From the NCBI RefSeq assembly GCF_029867415.1, contig NC_081185.1, positions 123,942,920 to 124,006,919 of the forward strand: a stretch of 64,000 nt of DNA. Reading direction: 5' to 3'. Shown one piece after another: positions 22,882-34,363 of the stretch. The translations under genes were made by a program, and so were the position numbers. The notes below the pieces were generated by a model. The model was not told the DNA's origin, ran no database searches, and saw nothing but the letters and a program-made list of their open reading frames with translations. The stretch comes from Vicia villosa. Its lineage: Eukaryota > Streptophyta > Magnoliopsida > Fabales > Fabaceae. Every line of letters starts with the position of its first letter. Position 1 is the first letter of the stretch.

Positions 22882-23567
22882 TGTAACGCCCGTTAATTTA
22901 TTTAATTATTTACTTAAATTATTTTGAATTATTTGTCAAAGTTGCAAAATGTAGTTAATTGTTGAATAGTTGTCATTAGTATTTTAGTTGATTAATTAGT
23001 TGATTTATAATATATTAATAATAATAGAGTGAAGTTTATTTAATTATTGGGCTTGTTTCGGTGGTTGAAATAGAAAAGGTGAGGTGTGGATGTTAGGTCC
23101 ATTGGAAATATTAAAATTATAAGATTTGGTTAAATAAGGAGAATTAGATTAATCAGAGTTTTGAAAAGAAGGGTATGGAGAATTATCCGTAAGAAAGTTG
23201 TAGAAGAGGAAAAGAGACAGAGGTTGGAAGCTAGGGCAAAAGACCTCAATCGGTAGAATTGAACGACCTCCAATCCAAGGTAAGAGTGTGGTTCTGACTC
23301 TATAATGAGATTTATGATGGATATTATGTATGGGTGAGTTTTGCATGGTTATTGAGATTGTATGATAATGTATAATGGGTAGAAATATGTTTAGGATGAA
23401 ATCCCTACATTTCCATGATTTTGTAATGGTTAAATTTTGATGATAATCATTGATATGTGATAATTAAATTGTGTTTAGATTGATAAATTGGATGAAAATT
23501 TATGTTATATATTGTTTAATTAATACATATATAATATGTATATAGACACCATGTATGTCCCTTCTCC

Positions 23568-23754
<187 letters not shown>

Positions 23755-23834
23755 ATCATACTGTTGCGTTAATACAATAGCAGTATTGTAGCGGTATTTT
23801 TTACATATACAAATGGTTTGTTTTAGTAGATATA

Positions 23835-23842
23835 TAACAAAT
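23835..23842 (+). other. Target-site duplication TAACAAAT (left)
   Basis: Eight bases before the TIR element, repeated exactly at 27013-27020. Confidence 0.8.
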
Positions 23843-23906
23843 GGTTTTTTCTTTAGCCACCTCCCTATGGGGGTCACCCCCAGCGAAAAATCCAAATTAC
23901 CCCTGC

Positions 23907-24065
23907 TTCGGAAATGAACTTCCGAAGCACTTTTTTTTAAAAAAATTTTCCACAATTCGGAAGTGCATCTCCGAAAACACCTCATATGGGGTGTTTTCGG
24001 AGATGAACATCCGAAAACACCTTTTTTCAGATTTTGGGGGGTTTCGGAAATGAACTTCCAAAATA
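23907..24065. repeat. Left palindrome cluster of the PMD element
   Basis: Four copies of the TTCGGAAATGAACTTCCGAA-type palindrome, with one or a few changes, near 23907, 23957, 23996 and 24044. Confidence 0.85.
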
Positions 24066-24269
24066 TGCAGAAACTGGTTTTTTTTTTTTTATGTTTTTCT
24101 TAATAGTCTCTTATTTTTAATTAAAGGAAACCGGGAAATAAAATAAGTGACATATAAACAGAAAAAACTAATATGATAAAAAAGTAATATATACAAGCCG
24201 ATCCAAATCCAAATAAAAATAGTGTGCTAAAGATACAATCCGAAAACAAAAAATAAATAAACCCGACCA

Positions 24270-26316
24270 CTACTGGGTATGCCTAACCCTCTCACCCTGG
24301 GCCCTCCTTTGCCGCCTGTATGCCGCTGCACGGCCCGCATCAGTGACGATCATCTCCATCACGGTGACTGCCTCTGGACCGCCCTGATGAACGACACCTC
24401 GATCCAACGCGTCCCGCCCAAGCATCTCTATCCGCTGGCAAATCGGCAGGAGATCAATGGCGTGGTCATCCTCGGCCTGCTGGTTCTCTAGGATCTCCTC
24501 GTGTGCTGGCCTAGGAGCGCTGGGAGCGTCGGGTGTCAGCAGAGGATGAGACACCCGGTAGAACCATGTGATGTACCCCTCCACACTGTGCCAGTCCTAG
24601 GTGACCCGCATGAGACGGTACTCCTCCGGTACCACATGATGCTCCCAATTGGCCCACATGGCAGTGAGCTGCACTCTGGTCACTGTGTCGGGAGCAGCCT
24701 CGAAGGGTGACCTGGGTATCATCTACACGAATCCGAACTGCCGCATGCACCGCTCAGGGAGATACCGGACCATGATGGTAGTCCCGCATGCCAACCAGCC
24801 AGAATATAGAGATATGCCGTCAAAGGGGACAATCTGAGTGTAGTCGCTGAACGGCCTCCAGGTGATGTTGTCGTGCATCGTGCGGTCCAGGTATCCACGG
24901 TATGGTCCCACCGCATTGTTCCCCCTCTGGAGAACGTATCTGGCGGCCATGGGCATGGCGTCAACGTACACAGGATCGATGTGGAAACCGTGGATGCGGG
25001 AGAAGTAGGAGATGATCCAGCTCTAAAACATAAATAAATACGAAACATAAGTAAATACGAAACACAAATACGAAACATAAATAAATACGAACCAATTAAA
25101 ATGAAACGTACCGTGAGTAGTGTGCAGGATCCAACCAACTGCCTCGTCCTCCAGTTGGAGGCCTCATTCAGCTTCTGGTAGAGGTATGCCAGAGTAGCTG
25201 CCCCCCAGTTCCACTGGTGAACGGTATCCAGGTCCATGAAGTAGCGGAGGTAGGTCACGTCGACGTACCTTGCACTCTTGTCCACAAAGCATGCAGCGCC
25301 TACCACATGCATGTACCAGCACCGTAGAGCGCAGCCGCGGTGATACTGTATGAATAGATCGTCACCCGCAGCTTGGGCATCGGCCGCCGCGTCCAGGTGG
25401 TGCTCAAAATAGCGGCTCAGTGTGGTGAACCGGATATGAGGCCCAGATGTCGTGGCGCACTCAAAGTCAGCAACTTCGGGCTCCATGCCCAAATAGAGCG
25501 CCATCCACTGACTGGCCTCGACCCTCTGGATCCGGGAGTGGGTCAACAGCGGCCCCCTGATGGGCAGGTGGAGAAGACACTGCACATCATGCAAGGTGAT
25601 CGTCATCTCCCCAACCGGAAAGTGGAAAGAAGACGTCTCCTTGTGCCAGCGCTCCACAAATGCCCCCTGCATGCCTTGGCTGATGGTGGTGTACCCCGTC
25701 ATGCAGAGCCCGCTAAGCCCTGAACCTCGCACTGCGTCGTTAAACCACCCAGCTGCTGGTTTAGACAGACTAAAAATCTTTCGGGTATGGTTCACCATTT
25801 TCAAAGGATCTCTCTCCTGTTACAAAAAAAAAACAAATAAAAGCATATGTTAAATAAACCGTTAAGAAAATATCGAATAAACGTCTAAATTATAAACGGT
25901 TAAATTAAAAAAAATACCTCTCCCTCCCAGATACGCCTAGCGACGTGGTCGCGGTAGGATATCAGCACGGAAGTGTCAATGGACCCTCCCGGGTAGCTGT
26001 CCTCCTGCTCATCCTCCTCCCCAGGTGGAGGGTCAACATCCGGTACCCCCTCCGACTCAAGGTATGGAACTGCTACCTCCTCCTCCTCCTCCTCCTCCTC
26101 CTCTCGCTGGCGAGAAGAAGATACCCGAGCCAGCCGACTCCTAGATCCAGATGAAGAGGTACCCTCTCCCACGTCCACGGGAACTCGCACACGGCGTCCC
26201 CGGCCCTGCCCCCGTCCCTGGGTCGACGCCAGCTGCGCCGCCGCCCGCTCGCGTCTAGCCGACGCAGTCTGGGTCTCTCTACCCTGTCTGATGCGTGCTG
26301 GTTGGTTGCCTGACAT
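24270..26316 (-). pseudogene. Plant mobile domain (MAIN/MAIL-like) gene, two nonsense mutations
   Basis: Three exons on the minus strand: 26316-25918 (133 codons; basic and Ser/Arg-rich, then an acidic poly-Glu tract), 25816-25112 (235 codons) and 25022-24270 (251 codons with TAG). Splice sites are GT-AG and all junctions are phase 0. Exon 2 carries the PMD signature: KPAAGWFNDAV, FVERWHKETSSFHFPVGEM, TITLHDVQCLLHLPIRG. The frame would give 618 residues, but two in-frame TAG codons (24725-24723 and 24599-24597) break exon 3. Both look like CAG-to-TAG transitions, the usual mark of methylated-cytosine decay. Host PMD proteins MAIN and MAIL1 act in silencing and genome stability; transposon-borne relatives are of unknown function. 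A truncated protein containing exons 1-2 could still be made. Confidence 0.8.
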
Positions 26317-26390
26317 GTTCCTGTAAACAATTGAAATCGATTAATATGCGAGACAAATGAAAAAACAAAAAAAAATGCACTTCTGATACA

Positions 26391-26945
26391 GTTCGGAAGT
26401 TCATTTCCGAAAACTGGGATGGAGGTGTTTTCGGAAATGAACTTCCGAAACACCCCTGCGCAGAACTTCTCTGCAACCTACAATGGCAGACCCAAAACCA
26501 AACTTCAAAACAACTCATAATGCTTCTAAACAACCTAAATACTACTAACAACCTACCCCTATATCATTTATGCAATTGAAAACAACCCTAACATGCATTT
26601 GAAATATGGATCTAACAAATATAAAACTTACAAATTGAGTGATTTGAGGGCTTTTGAATGTAGTATAGCAATGTGATTGGAGCTTTGATGCAGCCTTGGA
26701 AGTGTGTTAGCAGAAAATTTCAGAGGAGTTGAGTTTGATATTGGTTTAGGGTAAATGATTTGGGGGGAGGGGGGGCTGTTTTGCTTAATCTGCAAAACGC
26801 GCAATATTTCGGAAATGAACTTCCGAAATGGTGTTTTCGGAAGTGCATTTCCGAAATAAGTCAATTTTTTTTTAAAAAAAGGCGCTTTCGGAGATGCATC
26901 TCCGTAAACACCTTTTTCTTGCATTTCGGAAATGCATTTCCGAAG
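26391..26945. repeat. Right palindrome cluster of the PMD element
   Basis: Six further copies of the 20-bp palindrome (near 26392, 26430, 26808, 26836, 26886, 26925), with AT-rich spacers. 26535-26760 lies between two groups and has no recognisable gene. Confidence 0.8.
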
Positions 26946-27012
26946 TCAGGGGTAGTTTGGATTTTTCACTAGAGATGGACTAGAAGGTTGGGAGGTGGCC
27001 AAAGAAATTCCC

Positions 27013-27020
27013 TAACAAAT
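27013..27020 (+). other. Target-site duplication TAACAAAT (right)
   Basis: Exact repeat of 23835-23842. Confidence 0.8.
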
Positions 27021-27213
27021 TGGTACATACAAATTTGACAAGATATAAGAATATAGCATGAGTTAATTGGAAGGCCATGTTTTCATGTTACCTAAATATA
27101 CTTAGAAACCAAAACAATTTAATGAATATAATAGCTTGTTATATACTGTAGCAACATATCGACAGTCACATTACATACTGCTAATACATATTTATATATT
27201 ACTTCATTAGTAT

Positions 27214-27214
27214 A

Positions 27215-27280
<66 letters not shown>

Positions 27281-27281
27281 T
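27214..27281. repeat. (TAA)n microsatellite
   Basis: About 22 units of AAT/TAA inside the old LTR. Confidence 0.97.
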
Positions 27282-28882
27282 TTTAGAAGTTTTTAGTTAA
27301 AGATATATATTTAGATTAATTTGCTAACTTAAATTATTTTCAGTCCAATTAGAGTTGTCAAAGTTGTTTTCAAGTTGTTTAGAGTCAAATCTAATACGCC
27401 GTAAAATTAAAATTGAAGGTATTTGACTCTTTAGAGTTGTTTTTATTATTACTTAAGTCAGACCATTAACCAAGTAAGTTCATAAGAGTTACCCATAAGA
27501 GTTGTCATTAGAGTATTTTTGGAGTACTTTAGAGTTGTAAGGATGGTTGTAGAATTGTTTAGAGTTCCTTGGGAATTCTGTTGAGTTATGATTATAAATA
27601 TTCTTATAAATTTTTCGAGTTAGTAGTATAGAATAAATTAATAAAAATACTATGTAGAGATGTTTTGAAGTTATAAAAATGTTGGATTGCAATGATACTT
27701 GTTGACTACTTGTTGTGTAATATGATAATATTTTGGCGTTGAAGCACTATGAATATGAATTGCATGTGAATAATTCATGAGTACGTGTATGTATGGTTTA
27801 TGAATGCTAGTGATTAGTGTTGGATTGGAATGACTTTTGTGCATTCTTGTTGTGTGTTGTTTTGCTATTTTGGAGCAGCTGTGCAATATTTGTGATTTGC
27901 AGGTGGTGACGAATTTTGTTGTTTTGCCTCAATTAATTGGCAAAGAAATTAAGTTGTAGGCTTATGCCAAAGTTGAATCGTGGTTGTGCTGTTGTTGTTG
28001 TTGTATTCATTCATTGTCGCATTCATAGCATAAAAGTTGGGAGCTCATGCTCTATAAGTTGGTCTGAATTGGCAAAAGTTTAAAGTTGAAGGCTTATGCC
28101 TTGTTTTAAAGTTGAAAGCTTATGCCCTGTTGATGCCTCTATTAACTGTCAGATTTTAAGTTGGGAGTTTTGCTCCATTGGTATCACATGCTTGTGCATC
28201 GTAATGAGTCGTATTTCAAGTTGCATCTCTGAGCTGTTGTGATGATAAATTAGTTGTTATACTGTGTTGATGATATCGTTGTGAAGCTGAAATAGTTTAA
28301 ATGTTTTGTTGATAATTTTGTGATGATAAATGTTGTTTAAAAAGTTGTGAAGTGGTGATTATGCATGAACTAATCCTAATATAGTATTTATCATACATCT
28401 GATTATATTGTTTGATATCTCACCCCTTCTGCTTGAATGTTACCCCTATGTTGGTAACATGCAGATAATCAAGAATGAAGGCTGCTTATCTTCAGTAGTT
28501 CGAGTCAGGCGTTGGTCGCTCTGATACGTAACACTCGGGGGGATGAACGCTTGTGTTTTATTATTGTTAATATATATTTAGTTGTTGAATTTTAAGTTGA
28601 TATTAATAAGTAATTTGTTGTTTTTAAAGTTGTTTTCAGTTGGACAAGATAATATGTCATTTAAGTTGAAATTGTGATTCCGCTGCTTATTTAATGAAAG
28701 TTGATTTGTTTTCAAAGATAAAAATATGTTGTTATCGGTTCATTCGAGTTTTAAGTGTTATGTATCTGTTTTATGTGCGATTAATTATTGTTGATATAAG
28801 TTGGAATTGTGGCATCGCATATGTTTGTTGAAATTTTATAACCGATTTTTATAATATTCGTCGGTTAAAATGGGGTGTTACA

Positions 28883-29893
28883 TATCAGCTCGCCGGTTAC
28901 CAGATTCTAGGCATACCTATACCTTTGGAAATTAATCATGTGTTTTGGACGAAATCGCAAATTTCAGAACATGATGTGAGTCCCAACGAGAGCAAGTGGG
29001 ATTTAGATGAGAAGTGCGAAGAGTTGAAGAGACAATTCAGTACTCTGGATATTATGGGTCAAGGTCGTTGAAGAAAAAAGTTCGTGATCTAGCCAATCCG
29101 TCCACAACTTTAATGTGTCCACCGCCAGTGAAATACAAGCCAAAGAGAGGAGTTAAGAATAGTAGAAAAGGTGAGGAAAGTGATGTGCATCGTGATCCAA
29201 GTCAGTGGGAATATGTTGATGCTTCGCAGGGGAGTCAGACTACAAAGAGATCATGCACACAACCAAGTGGGAGTCAATCGTCACCATGCAGATTGGTAAG
29301 CAGTATTCTACCAATTCTGCAAAAGGCGAGTACTTGTCATAGTTTCCTGCTTTCTTTCATCCATACATCGATGACATTATTGATGATGAACCAGATGGAA
29401 ACTGTAGTTTCTGTTATATTTCATCTGCATTAGGATGGGGACAAGATGCATGTTATGATGTTCGGAGACAATTGCATTCTCAAATCCATCAATACGAAGA
29501 ATTGTTTTCCAAGTTGTTTTATAACATTGTCTCTTATGTTAGTAATTCATTACTCGTAAAACACTTGGGTGTTCAGAGTAAGGAAAAATGAATGTCGATT
29601 CCCGATATGAGTTACCCTGTTGCTTCTACATATAATATTGTATTTGTTTCTCTTTCCATGAAAACGAACATAATATTTTCCCGCTTCTCATAGCTCCACC
29701 CCCATACACGAGTCGACATACAATTATTGTTGTTGGTTTTGTCGACGCTAATCATTGGGTTCATGTAAAGTTGAGACCCGATTATCCACTGCCTCCTATC
29801 ACTGATCACTGGAGGAAGAATTGTTTTAATGATGTAAAAGCATGGGAATCAACATATGCGGGTTGGTTCAAACATTGGGAAGAATTATCTTGA
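28883..29893 (+). pseudogene. Mutator-like transposase C-terminus with OTU-like protease tail
   Basis: Right next to the old LTR the frame reads YQLAGYQILGIPIPLEINHV, then DPSQWEYVDAS after a CPPPVKYKPKRG block, the usual C-terminus of plant Mutator-like transposases. After a stop it continues with DEPDGNCSFCYISSALGWG, the Cys motif of an OTU-type cysteine protease, and later VVGFVDANHWVHV with the matching His region. At least two in-frame stops (TAG near 29335, TGA at 29589) and frame changes break it. OTU-bearing Mutator-like elements are known in plants. The upstream part of the transposase is not visible beyond the LTR. Confidence 0.65.
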
Positions 29894-30180
29894 AAGTGAT
29901 TGTAGTTTTTTTGTAATGCAGCTATGTATGACATCTATTCTATTTATATATTAAGACGGTTCGTTATTTCAACGTGTATTTTATTCAAGTTTTAAATAAG
30001 AAAAAAAAATTAAGTCTCAGTATTACCGGAAATTTGAAATTTTCGGTTTTTTTCAGGTATCGATAATTTTAATTTTCCCGTATATAGCATCAGGCCCAAT
30101 AAATTGGTAAATCCAACAGAATTTCTGATACGGCACCGAAAATTTCCAAAAATCAGATATTTTACCGAGATAACACCCTA
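29894..30180. other. Intergenic, no gene seen
   Basis: AT-rich, with two or three imperfect inverted pieces (AAATTTGAAATTTTCGG..., GGAAAATTT) that could be remains of the Mutator-like element terminus. No frame or motif I can support. Confidence 0.5.
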
Positions 30181-30197
30181 CTTGGAGGGGTGACATG

Positions 30198-30410
30198 TAT
30201 AAAATAGTGAGTGGCAATATAAATTCTCAAAATCTTCACTAGAAAAACATTTGGGCTTATACCAAGCCCAAAACCAAACAAAAACCACGCACCGGTCAAG
30301 CACAGAGGCTATTCAGACCCATTTTCCCCCATTTTCCGAGTCTCAACAATCGTTTTGTGTACAACAACACAAGCGCAGGGAAACGCGAAGAAAGAGAACC
30401 AACGAAGAAG
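30198..30410 (+). promoter_or_regulatory. UCR1 promoter and 5' leader with a site II pair
   Basis: A TATA-like TATAAAATA lies at 30198-30206. TGGGCT at 30252-30257 and its inverse AGCCCA at 30265-30270 are site II elements, TCP-factor sites common in promoters of nuclear genes for mitochondrial respiratory proteins. The transcription start is not known, so which bases are promoter and which are leader is inferred. Confidence 0.5.
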
Positions 30411-32707
30411 ATGTTGAGGGTTGCATCCAAGAGGCTTTCATCTCTCTCATGGAGAGCCAACCACGCCGCCTCTGCTTTCGTCTCTAAGAACCCCATCGCA
30501 CCACCGCCTTCTTCCGATGAACGCAGATCTGATCCCTTTTCGATCCATCCCGAATTCTTTCTTCCCTTCAGAGGTTAGTGCTTTCGCTACCATCGTATAT
30601 TTTATTAATACGTTGAAATTGAGCTAGAAATGTTGTTTGGTCGGTTTGATTCGTTTGATGTTAGGGTTTGAATCAATTTATGATTTGGTTGTTTTGGATG
30701 TTTATTGTTGTGTGTTTATTTTTATGAAACTGGCTGTTTATGAATGATTTATGCGATTAGGTTTTGGATTTTGGATGATTTTGTTGATTCCAATCATCAG
30801 GGAGGTTGATTTTGTTATTTTTGTTTTTCTTGAATTGTGTGTTTGAAGAAAAATTGAAGATGGGGTGAGATTCATTCTCTTGATTGAATGTAAAGTACTT
30901 ATTTTTACAATTATTTATTTTTTTGTTGAAATTTGGTTTTGAAATATCCGTTTTGTTGTGAGTTTTCCATTGTGGGTTATGGAATTGCACTTTTGAACAT
31001 ATTGAGGTCACCTAGTTAGTTGTTAAATGTTTTGTATAAGCTTTTGAATCTCGACTGGGGAGACATAAGAAACCTTAATGCTGCCACCCAAATCATGTTC
31101 TCTGACCTTTTTTAAACCCCGGGTTTTGGTAGAATGATTTCTGTCTGGAATTGTTGTTCATTATCATGGAAATGGTTGTACAATTCATTGCGCTTCTGTG
31201 ATAAATGTTTAGTTGTTGTTTGACTATTACTGTGTTAAAAATTGGAGGGGAAAACTTGATAGTTGACACATTTGTATTCCCCTTCTCCTTTTTTATTGTC
31301 ATTTTTTAGTAAAAATATGTTTAGAGTTATATCTGCCGTTTTCAAAATTCACTTTTACTCTAATTACTTTTATGTTGGTCCTTATCACATCAATTATTAT
31401 TTTAGACATATACTAATGAAGAGAATAAATGGTCGAATGGGCCAGTGATATTTCAAAGATATGTGTATAGGGATGGAGGAAATACTATTCTATGCATGCA
31501 TAGTGGTAAAAACTTAATTGTTATGTTATTCATTTAGGAAATGTATTAAAGATTCTGGTGGTATAAATATAAACTAAGATATGTAGTAAGTTAATTCTGA
31601 TATGTTTGTGAATCATATTAACGGTAGTAGTCATGCTTCATTACTATCTTCCAAACTTTATCAGATGAAATTACAGCGTTGAATGTTTTGCGCTTTTGAT
31701 TCTAGTTGCAATTTTCATGAAAACTCGGCAAATATGGTTAGCTGTTATTGAATTGATTAGTTGGATTGACTCAAAATAACATTTTAGTGTGCTTGATTAT
31801 CCATGTAATTGTTGTGTGTATATACTGTAAGATATCTTTCTGTTCCATTTTTATGATTTACAGTTGCATATTATGTTACTTTTGGGGCCTAACTTTTTAA
31901 GTTTTGTAATTGAGCATATGTTATTCTTTGGTTGCATGTTAGAATGAGGCTTGCTTTCCCTACAATTGATTTATTATATTTATCCGACTAGATATAGCTC
32001 CATTAATTCCTTTATATGGATTACAGCATTACTTAGCAATTGATTAAATTTGTTCGCATCCAGGTTTTGCAAGTGAATCACTGATCCATGCAAAAGAAAA
32101 CAGCATTCTTCCTGACATCCCTGCAACTGTTACAGCTGTTAAAAATCCATCTTCCAAGATTGTATATGATGAGTACAACCATGAACGTTTTCCTCCTGGT
32201 GACCCAAGCAAGAGAGCATTTGCATACTTTGTCCTAACAGGTGGAAGGTTTGCTTATGCTTCTGTGATCCGTCTTCTTGTCCTCAAGCTTGTCCTCAGCA
32301 TGTCGGCAAGTAAGGATGTCCTTGCTATGGCTTCACTTGAAGTCGATCTCTCCAGCATTGAGCCAGGCACTACTGTCACTGTTAAGTGGCGTGGAAAGCC
32401 AGTATTCATCAGGCGCAGAACAGATGAGGATGTGCAGTTGGCAAACAGTGTTGATGTTGGATCTCTTCGTGACCCTCAGCAAGATGCTGACAGAGTCAAG
32501 AACCCAGAATGGCTTGTTGTGATTGGTGTTTGCACACATCTAGGTTGCATTCCCTTGCCAAATGCTGGGGACTTTGGCGGCTGGTTTTGCCCGTGCCACG
32601 GATCACATTATGATATTTCTGGCAGAATTAGGAAGGGACCTGCGCCATACAATCTGGAGGTACCAACTTATTCATTCTTGGAGGAAAACAAGTTGTTGAT
32701 CGGTTAA
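30411..32707 (+). CDS. UCR1: Rieske iron-sulfur subunit of mitochondrial complex III
   Basis: Two exons, 30411-30573 and 32064-32707 (268 codons), with one 1490-bp GT-AG intron that splits a Gly codon (AGA G|GT). The protein starts with a mitochondrial presequence rich in Arg and Ser ([19 protein letters not shown]), followed by one membrane anchor ([17 protein letters not shown]), a flexible hinge ([13 protein letters not shown]), and the soluble Rieske fold. 2Fe-2S ligands are in CTHLGC (Cys211, His213) and CPCHGSH (Cys230, His233), with Cys216 and Cys232 as the conserved disulfide. It carries electrons from ubiquinol to cytochrome c1 in the inner membrane. Length and motifs match the plant family; all essential residues are present. 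The chloroplast b6f Rieske protein is excluded by the presequence and hinge. Confidence 0.97.
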
Positions 32708-33080
32708 AGACCTTGAGCTGCTCAATATTGGAACAAGTTCAAAAATATTTTTGATTTATTGGATAATGTCGAAATGCGCCATGGACATACTTGGCCGGGG
32801 GATCTTTATTATTTGTTGTTTTAGCAAGTGTTTATGTATCTCTGAATTTTAAGTATTACTGTTTGACAATACTTGTATCAATAATTGCCTGGCTTTTTGT
32901 TTACAATTTACAAATGAGTTGTTTAAAAGCTGATGACTTCAGGCATAATGCATTGTATTTTATCATATCATAAACTATATTATGAAATCTGCTTAACAAA
33001 TAGAATGTGATATTTGTTTTTGCATACAATTTGTGTATATGATTACATCTTCAAAATTAATAAACATTACAATCTTAAAT
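32708..33080 (+). other. UCR1 3' untranslated region and convergent spacer
   Basis: AT-rich with no conserved frame. AATAAA-like signals near 33058 could end the transcript. The opposing CCB1 gene stops at 33216, so the two 3' ends are only about 500 bp apart. Confidence 0.5.
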
Positions 33081-33215
33081 GAACTAGGTGCCTATGGCAA
33101 ATATCAAAACTGTCAGGTTGCTGCTAACATAATTGTTTGGTAACATTTCTGTTGGCCGTTTTTCACATGCCTACTCATTTGTGTACATTCTGTCCAGCCA
33201 TCTTGTAAAAATAAG

Positions 33216-34363
33216 TCATGTTTCAAAAAGACCCTTAACATAAACCATGCCCTTTTCACTAAACTTGAGTTCCTTTCTCATTTGCTCAACTTGTTGGTCA
33301 TCACCTTGAACAACTATCTCTGATAAGGTTCCATCTTCCTTAACTATCAGTTTCACCTTAATTTGCTCCTTTCTTGATGCTCTAGTCCAGTAGTAAGCAC
33401 CCCTGCATAAACATTCAAAGCATCATCATCAGCAGCTCATTCTAGTTATCTCTGAACTAAGTATTTTCATTCTATCCTCCAAGAAAATGCAATGAAATAA
33501 TGTGTAATGTAAATTGTGAATGCTTTCACTTACGCCAATGGACTTAAGATGGTTAACAAAAACCAATTATTGCCAACATCTGGCACAGTTATGGTGAGCA
33601 CAAGGGAAACACTTGCAAGACTGATGCAAGTGCAGAAAGTTAACAGTGCTGCTTGCCCCCTGCTAGGAACCATCACTCCTTCAAACCTTCAAACAAGAAT
33701 CATAAAAACTTGTTTAAAGCCTTAACTAGAACATCTACTGCCAAACTAGTATTGCATTTTACATGTGGAAGCCAAAAGAAAAGAGAATGTAATGGTTACT
33801 TACGTGATTGTTTCTCCTCTATCAACCACAGAAAAATTATTACGAGTAAAGAATGATAGCACCTCCCCCGCAACCTGACTTGGTGCCTTATTTCCACCTT
33901 CATCTACAAATGTCTTCTTCACAATCTATTTTTTCTCAACAAACCAAAATTGTCAAAAACACAACAACAACAGCAACAACAACCTTAAAAAAAAAAAAAC
34001 AATAAAACAAAATTCCTTAAAAAACAATAAAACAAAGTGGGAATGAATTACTTTGGATTTAACAGAACGTTTGATGAGAGACCAAAGACCAGGAACAGAG
34101 ATAACAAAGAGACCAAGAGAAGTATAATAACTAGCCAAAGAATAACCAGCTGTCTCTGTAAGCAAGAAAACAGAATTGGGGTTCAGTAGCTGTTGTTGTT
34201 GGGTGATGAATTCAGCACTCTCGTGAAGGGATAATCGAAGTTTCTTTGGTTTTGAAGTTGAAAGATGGTGGTGGTGGTTCCATGGGTGAAGTTTGTTTGC
34301 GTGAAATGGGAGAGAACGGAGAGGGATTGGAGGTGGGGACAGCAACATCATCTTGGCAGCCAT
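33216..34363 (-). CDS. CCB1: CCB1-like chloroplast factor for cytochrome b6 haem attachment
   Basis: Four exons on the minus strand: 34363-34052, 33925-33804, 33686-33534 and 33402-33216. All introns are GT-AG; total 257 codons. The N-terminus is a Ser/His/Pro-rich plastid transit peptide. Then come ETAGYSLASYYTSLGLFVIS and VPGLWSLIKRSVKSK, a soluble loop with VDRGETITFEGVMVPSRGQA, a second hydrophobic stretch (TFCTCISLASVALVLTITV) and a third (NNWFFLLTILSPLAGAYYW), and a tail ending GMVYVKGLFE. This is the layout of COFACTOR ASSEMBLY OF COMPLEX C SUBUNIT B 1 (Arabidopsis At3g26710, from memory), part of the CCB pathway that binds haem cn covalently to cytochrome b6 in the thylakoid. The ATG at 34363 is the first in frame and gives a full transit peptide. 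Confidence 0.92.

Larger units (their letters stand above)
23843..27012 (-). mobile_element. TIR DNA transposon carrying a plant mobile domain gene
   Basis: A 3170-bp element with an 8-bp target duplication and imperfect inverted ends (GGTTTTTTCTTTAGCCACCTCCC / GGGAATTTCTTTGGCCACCTCCC, then GAAAAATCCAAA.TACCCCTG.CTTCGGAA). The subterminal regions hold about ten copies of a 20-bp palindrome, TTCGGARATGNAYWTCCGAA. The cargo is a three-exon plant mobile domain (PMD) gene, not a transposase. PMD genes are known passengers of Mutator-like and other plant transposons. The 8-bp duplication fits either a Mutator-like or a hAT-like mobiliser. No transposase seen, so non-autonomous. Confidence 0.75.
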
